From Betaproteobacteria bacterium (GTDB lineage Bacteria; Pseudomonadota; Gammaproteobacteria; Burkholderiales; SG8-41): a stretch of 11,511 nucleotides of DNA. The notes under the pieces were generated by a model. The model searched no databases, had not been told where the DNA came from, and saw nothing but the letters and a program-made list of their open reading frames with translations. Location of the stretch: contig JANXRI010000059.1 of the NCBI GenBank assembly GCA_025353085.1, positions 1 to 11,511 of the forward strand, given 5' to 3'. Positions within the stretch are counted from its first letter, which is position 1. Each line of letters begins with the position of its first letter. Shown here in pieces: positions 6,802 through 11,511 of this stretch. The translations under genes were made by a program, and so were the position numbers.

Positions 6802-7272
6802 ATGCATCAAATTCGCAGAAGACTGCTCAAGGCAATTGGCGGAGTAATACCGCTGGCGGCGGCGGCTGGCGCAGGGTTGCTGCGTGCCGGCAACGCACTC
6901 GCAACGACATGGAATAAAACCGGCTTCGAAGCGAAGGCCGCCGCGGATGCACTCAAGTCGCTGGGCGTAACCGGCGCGCAGCCGAGCAAAGACATCATGC
7001 TGACTACTCCCGATATCGCTGAAAACGGCGCGCAAGTGCCGGTCACTGTCACCAGCAAACTACCTAATACGCAGAGCATTTCGATCATAGTCGAGAAGAA
7101 TCCGTTTCCACTCAGCAGCACATATGATTTTTCGAGCGGCGCCGATGGCTATGTATCGACTAAACTTAAATTGGGACAGACCTCGAATGTGATAGCCGTA
7201 GTCAAAGCCGACGGAAAGTTTTTTACGGCGACGAAGGAAGTCAAGGTCACGATAGGCGGTTGCGGCGGTTGA
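6802..7272 (+). CDS. soxY: Thiosulfate-oxidation carrier protein SoxY
   Basis: SoxY, bound to SoxZ in the periplasm, carries sulfur intermediates covalently on a C-terminal cysteine through the Sox cycle. The 156-residue protein ends exactly with the hallmark GGCGG; Cys154 is the carrier residue. The N-terminus has a twin-arginine-type signal (IRRRLLKAIGG, then a hydrophobic Ala/Gly stretch to about residue 34), as expected for a protein exported folded by Tat, probably together with SoxZ. AAGGA at 6789-6793 is eight bases before ATG 6802, giving a secure start. It is the first gene of the cluster and is followed by soxZ after 48 bases. Length and motif are typical of the family. Confidence 0.97.
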   Translation: MHQIRRRLLKAIGGVIPLAAAAGAGLLRAGNALATTWNKTGFEAKAAADALKSLGVTGAQPSKDIMLTTPDIAENGAQVPVTVTSKLPNTQSISIIVEKNPFPLSSTYDFSSGADGYVSTKLKLGQTSNVIAVVKADGKFFTATKEVKVTIGGCGG

Positions 7273-7320
7273 TCCTTTTATCGCACCACGCAATGCCTCT
7301 TCCCACACAAGGAAACATTC

Positions 7321-7635
7321 ATGGCTGAAGCAATGAAAATTCGCGCCAAGATGGACGGTGACGCCGCCGACGTCAAAGTGCTGATGAGCCACCCGATGGA
7401 GACGGGCCAGCGCAAAAATGAAAAAGGCGACTTGGTACCAGTGCATTTTATTCAAAGTGTCATCGCGACACATAACGGCAAGACGGTGCTTGATGCGCAA
7501 TGGAGCCAGGCGGTTGCGCGCAATCCGTTTCTCGGTTTTCGCGTCAAGGGCGCCAAAGCGGGCGACAAGATCACGGTGAACTGGACGGACACCGTGGGCG
7601 ACAAAGGCAGCATTGAAACAGTGGTGGCTGCTTGA
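7321..7635 (+). CDS. soxZ: Thiosulfate-oxidation carrier partner SoxZ
   Basis: SoxZ is the immunoglobulin-like partner of SoxY; it has no signal peptide of its own and is thought to leave the cell in complex with SoxY. The 104-residue protein has the family motifs KVLMSHPMETGQRK, VHFIQSV, NGKTVLDAQW, NPFLGFRVKG and a terminal strand with NWTDTVGDKGS. AAGGA at 7309-7313 is seven bases before ATG 7321. It has no cysteine, as is usual for SoxZ. The frame of the soxXA fusion is open immediately after the soxZ stop, so translation of the two may be coupled depending on which soxXA start is used. Confidence 0.97.
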   Translation: MAEAMKIRAKMDGDAADVKVLMSHPMETGQRKNEKGDLVPVHFIQSVIATHNGKTVLDAQWSQAVARNPFLGFRVKGAKAGDKITVNWTDTVGDKGSIETVVAA

Positions 7636-7697
7636 GCCGCATGGTGCGTGCCTCGCGTAATAGCACCAATCTGGAATGCGCGCATGCAAAGCGCTCG

Positions 7698-8990
7698 ATG
7701 AGCGCAATAACATTTACCGCTCGCCTCGTCATCGCAACGCAGGCGGCGCTGTGCTGCACGACTATCTTCAGCCCGGCCTTCAGCGCTCAGTCCGCAACGG
7801 CAGGAACCGCCGCACCGCTTGAGCTCAAGAGACCCGCGTCAGTCCGGCCTTGGCAACGCTATAAGGTCGATTCGCAGGGCTCGAGCTGGCCGCAAACCCG
7901 GTGGAGCAATTTCAGCAATCTGGCGAACGCTGGCGTATCACCGCCAGCGCATGCCGCACCGGCGTTCAATTTGCCGGTCGAGGGCGACGCCGAGCGCGGA
8001 CGCACCCTGGCCTACGACCGCGCGCGTGGCGGCAGCTGCGTGGTATGTCACGTCATGGGTAAAACCACGCCCGCGCAGCCCGGGAACGTCGGCCCTGATC
8101 TGTCAACGGTTGGCGCAACGCGCGACGATCAGTCTCTGTTCAACTATGTTTACGATCCGCGCATCTACAACGCCAACAGCATCATGCCACCGTGGGGCGC
8201 TTACGGCGTATATCGGTTGGACGAGGTGCGGGATATTGTGGCGTTTTTGAAAACGCTCAAAGAACCGTACGCGATTGCCGACAAAACCGAGAATCCGAAC
8301 ACCCGGCCGGCGCCAGTTGAAAGCCGCGACAATCTCGACCCAACCGAGAACCCTGCGATGTTCGGGCTCGACAGCGGACGCGAAGTTTTTATGCGCAAAG
8401 GCGCCAACGGAAAATCCTGCGCGTCGTGCCATGCCGCGCCGGAAACTGCGTTCAAGACATGGGCGGCTCGCATGCCCCGATATGAGCCGCGTTTACAACG
8501 TGTGCTTGGCGTCGAAGAATTCATCACGCGGCATGGCCGCGCAACGACCGCCGACGAAATGCTGATGCAAAGCAATGACAACATCGCGATGTCGATTTAC
8601 CTGCATAACCTCGCCAATGGCGCGGCGATAAGCCCCGAACTGTCGGGCGCCGGAGCGCGCGCCGCCTTGGCCAACGGGCAATCTTTGATGAAACGCAAGG
8701 TCGGTCAGCTCAACATGGCTTGCGTCGATTGCCATACGCGCGAGCGGCATGCAAACAAATGGGTGCGCGGCCAATACCTCGTCGAGTCAAAAGGTACCAC
8801 CGCTCATTTCCCGACCTGGCGCACCAGCCGCGGCGATATCTGGGACATCCGCAAACGCTTCCAATGGTGCAATGTATCCGTGCGCGCCGACGAATTGCCG
8901 CCTGATGCAAAGCAATACGGCGACATTGAACTTGCGCTGGCTGCTTTGAACAAGGGCGAGAAAATCAATTCGCCTGGCATCCGCCACTAA
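7698..8990 (+). CDS. soxXA: SoxX-SoxA fused tri-haem cytochrome c
   Basis: One 430-residue exported protein combines both halves of the SoxXA cytochrome, which oxidatively attaches thiosulfate to the SoxY cysteine. After a Sec signal (cleaved near residue 28, FSPAFSA) and a spacer of about 65 residues, a SoxX-like domain (about 95-188) has CVVCH (114-118) and a methionine ligand in SIMPP (Met163). A linker of about 40 residues leads to a SoxA domain (about 226-430) with haem sites CASCH (241-245) and CVDCH (342-346). The domain also has FPTWRTSRGDIWDIRKRFQW with its following Cys391, the expected active-site haem ligand, and the family ending SPGI. The haem-1 distal ligand, normally Cys, appears to be His279. 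The start is uncertain: ATG 7641, just after the soxZ stop, is the alternative, and neither has a good ribosome binding site. soxB follows after 57 bases. Confidence 0.93.
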   Translation: MSAITFTARLVIATQAALCCTTIFSPAFSAQSATAGTAAPLELKRPASVRPWQRYKVDSQGSSWPQTRWSNFSNLANAGVSPPAHAAPAFNLPVEGDAERGRTLAYDRARGGSCVVCHVMGKTTPAQPGNVGPDLSTVGATRDDQSLFNYVYDPRIYNANSIMPPWGAYGVYRLDEVRDIVAFLKTLKEPYAIADKTENPNTRPAPVESRDNLDPTENPAMFGLDSGREVFMRKGANGKSCASCHAAPETAFKTWAARMPRYEPRLQRVLGVEEFITRHGRATTADEMLMQSNDNIAMSIYLHNLANGAAISPELSGAGARAALANGQSLMKRKVGQLNMACVDCHTRERHANKWVRGQYLVESKGTTAHFPTWRTSRGDIWDIRKRFQWCNVSVRADELPPDAKQYGDIELALAALNKGEKINSPGIRH

Positions 8991-9047
8991 CTCGGCCTGA
9001 CTTGCGACCACCGCGCAGCATTGCGCGACAAGCTGGTTGCACCCAAT

Positions 9048-10760
9048 ATGACAATGACGAGACGCGAGTTTTTGCACACGCTGGCGGTCGCGTCGGCGGC
9101 AGGCTTTCCATTGGGCGGCGAGGCCCACGCCGCGGCCATCAACAGCTTCTACGACCTGCATGGCTTCGGCAACAATGTGACGTTAATGCATTTCACCGAC
9201 TGTCATGCCCAGCTGTTGCCGAGCTACTTCCGCGAGCCGAGCGTCAACATCGGCGTCGCCGCAATGGCCGGCAAACCGCCGCATCTGGTCGGTGCCGCCC
9301 TGCTCAAGCACTATCAAATCAGTCCGAATACCAAGCTCGCGCATGCGTTCACGCATCTCGACTTCGAACGCGACGCGCGCGCTTATGGCCGGATCGGCGG
9401 GTTTGCCCACTTGGCGACTCTGGTAAAGAAAGTACGGGCGCAGCGCCCAGGTGCGCTCCTGCTCGATGGCGGCGATACCTGGCAAGGTTCGGCGACCGCG
9501 CTATGGACCCAAGGCGAAGATATGGTGCAGGCCGCCAAGCTGCTCGGTGTCGACATCATGACCGGGCATTGGGAATTCACTTTAGGTGCCGCGCGCGTCA
9601 AAGAACTCGTCGAGACTCAGCTGAAAGGGCGTATCGAGTTCCTCGCGCAAAATGTTTCTACCACCGATTTTGGCGACCCTGTCTTCACGCCGTGGGTCAT
9701 GCGTGAAATCAATGGCGTTCCGATTGCGATTATCGGCCAGGCGTTCCCCTATGTGCCGATCGCACATCCGCGCCATTTCGTCAGCGAGTGGACTTTCGGT
9801 ATCCAGGAAGAAAAACTGCAGCAGTCCGTCGATGCGGCCATTGCGAAAGGTGCGCATGCGGTCGTGCTGTTGTCGCACAACGGCATGGACGTGGACCTCA
9901 AGCTTGCCGGACGCGTGAGCGGCATCGATGTAATCCTCGGCGGGCACACGCATGACGCCGTACCGGACCCTGTTCCGGTCAAAAACCGGGGTGGCACGAC
10001 GTTCGTCACGAATGCGGGGTGCAATGGCAAGTTTCTGGCCGTGCTCGATCTCGAGATCCGAAACAAGCAAGTCGCGGGATATCAATACCGGCTGCTGCCC
10101 GTCTTTTCGCAAATGCTCGATGCGGACAAAGCCATGTCCGACCTGATTACGAAAGTCCGCGCGCCATACGCGCAGAAGCTCGGCGAAAAGCTGGCTGTCA
10201 GCGAAGCACTGCTTTACCGGCGCGGCAATTTCAATGGCACTTTCGACCAGGTTATCCTCGACGCCTTGATGCAGGAAAGTGGCGCCGAAATCGCATTTTC
10301 ACCGGGGTTCCGCTGGGGAACGTCGGTGCTGCCCAATGAGCCGATTACCCTCGAGCACGTGATGAATCAAACGGCGATTACGTATCCGTACACCACATTG
10401 ACCGAGATGAGCGGTGAGATGATCAAGTCGGTGCTCGAAGATATCTGCGACAACTTGTTCAACCCCGACCCTTATTTACAGCAAGGTGGCGATATGGTAC
10501 GCACCGGCGGACTTCAATACGTATGCGATCCTACCGCCACGATCGGCAATCGCATCAGCAATATGACGTTAAGCGGAAAATTGATCGGGGCCGACAAACG
10601 ATACAAAGTGGCTGGATGGGCGCCGGTCGCGGAAGGCGCCAGTGGGCGGCCTGTTTGGGAAATCGTGAGCCGCTATTTGCAAGATAAACAAGTGGTCAGT
10701 GCACCCCAAGTGAATCTGCCGCAATTATCCGGCGTCAGTGACAACCCGGGGCAGGCTTAA
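9048..10760 (+). CDS. soxB: Thiosulfohydrolase SoxB
   Basis: SoxB is the periplasmic dimanganese enzyme that hydrolyses S-sulfocysteine on SoxYZ to release sulfate. The 570-residue protein begins with a twin-arginine signal (TRREFLHTLAVASAAGFPLG) and has the metallophosphatase-type metal motifs in order: FTDCHAQLLP (Asp and His near 51-53), LDGGDTWQGS (139-148), TGHWEFT (172-178), LSHNGMDVD (275-283) and GGHTHDAVP (298-306). The C-terminal half has the nucleotidase-like substrate domain with GNFNGTFDQVILDAL and YPYTTLTEMSG. A tyrosine usual in TGHWEFTYG is leucine here. ATG 9048 is chosen because it places RR five residues in; ATG 9054 also fits, and the TTG at 9021 would lengthen the leader. 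No clear ribosome binding site is seen. The TAA stop at 10758-10760 overlaps the stop of the convergent pilin gene. Confidence 0.97.
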   Translation: MTMTRREFLHTLAVASAAGFPLGGEAHAAAINSFYDLHGFGNNVTLMHFTDCHAQLLPSYFREPSVNIGVAAMAGKPPHLVGAALLKHYQISPNTKLAHAFTHLDFERDARAYGRIGGFAHLATLVKKVRAQRPGALLLDGGDTWQGSATALWTQGEDMVQAAKLLGVDIMTGHWEFTLGAARVKELVETQLKGRIEFLAQNVSTTDFGDPVFTPWVMREINGVPIAIIGQAFPYVPIAHPRHFVSEWTFGIQEEKLQQSVDAAIAKGAHAVVLLSHNGMDVDLKLAGRVSGIDVILGGHTHDAVPDPVPVKNRGGTTFVTNAGCNGKFLAVLDLEIRNKQVAGYQYRLLPVFSQMLDADKAMSDLITKVRAPYAQKLGEKLAVSEALLYRRGNFNGTFDQVILDALMQESGAEIAFSPGFRWGTSVLPNEPITLEHVMNQTAITYPYTTLTEMSGEMIKSVLEDICDNLFNPDPYLQQGGDMVRTGGLQYVCDPTATIGNRISNMTLSGKLIGADKRYKVAGWAPVAEGASGRPVWEIVSRYLQDKQVVSAPQVNLPQLSGVSDNPGQA

Positions 10761-11056
10761 CGAGCCGGTGCGCCAGAAAAGACTTGCTGCATCTTAATGC
10801 CGACTTCTGGGGGCAGGTATTTCCATGTCGATGTCGTCGCGCCTGTTCCACACTTCCACAGGATTCGTCCACCGCTTAGCGATGGCGTCAATACGACCGT
10901 GACATCGGTCCCGACCGAGGCTACGGTTCCGACGAGGAGTTCGGAAACCTTGGCGCGAATTGTGTACGTGGTGTACGCGGGCAACGCAACCGCAGCCAGT
11001 ATGCCGATGATCGCTACCACGATCATCAACTCGATCAGAGTGAAGCCTCGACGCAA
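10757..11056 (-). CDS. Type IV pilin paralogue, shortened and frameshifted at its 3' end
   Basis: A 99-residue open frame with a leader of four residues ending in Gly and the mature pilin start FTLIELMIVVAIIGILAAVA, so the prepilin peptidase site and membrane helix are intact. Three features suggest decay. The only in-frame start is TTG 11056. The helix passes straight from RAKVSELL into VGTVASVGTDVTVVLTPSLS, lacking about 48 residues that the neighbouring pilin has. After LPPE the frame reads VGIK where the neighbour has CRH and a stop. Restoring one T between 10805 and 10804 gives E-C-R-H-stop (TAA 10796-10794), exactly the neighbour's ending. As it stands the protein keeps only one cysteine (WKC) and gains a 14-residue tail ending at the soxB stop. 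A weak TATAAA at 11115-11110 may be a -10 box. It may be a pseudogene. Confidence 0.75.
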   Translation of the reverse strand: MRRGFTLIELMIVVAIIGILAAVALPAYTTYTIRAKVSELLVGTVASVGTDVTVVLTPSLSGGRILWKCGTGATTSTWKYLPPEVGIKMQQVFSGAPAR

Positions 11057-11147
11057 GGTCTTTAAATCGCGGATCCCTGCAGGCCCTGCGCGCGCTCGCC
11101 AAGTTGAATTTTATAGCGCAATTTTCAGTTTAAAAAAGGTAGCCTAC

Positions 11148-11180
11148 AAAACAACAGCCCCTCGCGAGGAGGGGCTGTTG
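11148..11180 (-). terminator. Intrinsic terminator after the upstream pilin gene
   Basis: On the minus strand CAACAGCCCCTC (11180-11169) and GAGGGGCTGTTG (11163-11152) form a perfect 12-base stem around a five-base loop, followed directly by TTTTG (11151-11147). It begins 40 bases after the TAA of the upstream pilin and ends about 90 bases before the start of the second pilin. It should therefore separate the two transcription units. The plus strand has no T-run on the other side, so it acts in one direction. Confidence 0.9.
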
Positions 11181-11220
11181 AGGATTGTTCCAACCTAAAA
11201 CTGCTCTGGAATCTCCAATG

Positions 11221-11511
11221 TTAGTGACGGCATTCGGCCGGCACGTACTTCCACATTGAGGTATTGCCATTAGTAGTGCACATCCACGCGATGCGGCCAC
11301 CCGCGCCGAGGGACGGGTTCAACATGATCGTTACGATCGTACCAAGCGAGGCAGCGCTGCCTCCAATTTTAATCGTGCCTGTATCAACAACGCTGCCGCT
11401 TGATATACGACCACCCGTGCTGACAGTCAGGCCTTTACCGGAGCTATTTATCGTTCCATCCGAAGCAGATTTCTCGGCGATGGTGGTTTTAAAGCCGCTG
11501 GCTGCCAGCAC
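11221..11511 (-). CDS. pilA: Type IV pilin, C-terminal part, runs off the window
   Basis: The frame is open from the window edge and stops at TAA 11223-11221; 96 residues are visible. The first visible codons read VLAASGFKTTIAEK, which matches the end of the pilin alpha-1 helix, followed by a Gly/Ser/Thr-rich variable region. The C-terminal part, TIVTIMLNPSLGAGGRIAWM followed by Cys and ending WKYVPAECRH, has the two cysteines that close the D-region disulfide loop. The processing site and the rest of the helix lie beyond 11511, so the GTG at the edge is internal, not a start. It is paralogous to the shortened pilin downstream and looks functional. Whether it is the major pilin or a minor one cannot be decided from this part; the symbol is by resemblance. 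Confidence 0.88.
   Translation of the reverse strand: MLAASGFKTTIAEKSASDGTINSSGKGLTVSTGGRISSGSVVDTGTIKIGGSAASLGTIVTIMLNPSLGAGGRIAWMCTTNGNTSMWKYVPAECRH

Noticed and set aside
7060..7713. Minus-strand open frame of 217 residues across soxY and soxZ
   Set aside because: It is antisense to two short but unmistakable Sox proteins with good ribosome binding sites.
9002..9706. Plus-strand open frame of 234 residues overlapping the start of soxB
   Set aside because: It lies in a different frame over strong SoxB motifs and shows only low-complexity Arg/Ala/Gly sequence.

Overview
The window looks like chromosome from a sulfur-oxidising betaproteobacterium. The codon use is GC-rich, the Sox proteins are clear, a BepA-type protease sits divergently from moaC, and there is a two-domain ChrA and a type IV pilin with the 'GFTLIEL' processing site. 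The lineage is inferred from protein resemblance recalled from memory; no search was run. No tRNA, rRNA, CRISPR array, transposase or phage gene was seen.

Layout. Positions 1-295 hold the 3' end of a DUF4126-type membrane protein (+). Positions 355-670 (-) hold what looks like a small frameshifted gene of unknown family. Positions 686-2910 (-) carry, in transcription order, a Ser/Thr kinase fused to a cyclic-nucleotide-binding domain, a TusA-type sulfur carrier with its own plausible promoter, and an exported CPYC thioredoxin-fold protein of SoxW type. Divergent to the kinase is a chromate transporter, chrA (3123-4487, +). It converges on a bepA-like periplasmic M48/TPR protease (4528-5964, -), which is divergent from moaC (6111-6608, +).

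The core is a four-gene sox cluster, 6802-10760 (+): soxY, soxZ, a single gene encoding SoxX and SoxA fused into one tri-haem cytochrome, and soxB. Together these supply the carrier (SoxYZ, with its swinging-arm Cys in GGCGG), the cytochrome that links thiosulfate to it (SoxXA) and the hydrolase that releases sulfate (SoxB). No soxCD is present, and the cluster ends abruptly against a convergent gene, so the window encodes only the truncated Sox set. In other organisms that set passes sulfane sulfur to a second route; which route applies here cannot be told.

Positions 10757-11511 (-) hold two tandem type IV pilin paralogues. The upstream one runs off the window and looks normal. It is followed by a strong intrinsic terminator and then a second pilin with a TTG start and a large in-frame loss of the variable region. 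That second pilin also carries what looks like a one-base deletion that removes its C-terminal Cys and its original stop, so the frame now runs on to overlap the soxB stop codon.

The observations most worth following are the SoxX-SoxA fusion, the replacement of the SoxA haem-1 distal Cys by His within it, and the decaying second pilin.
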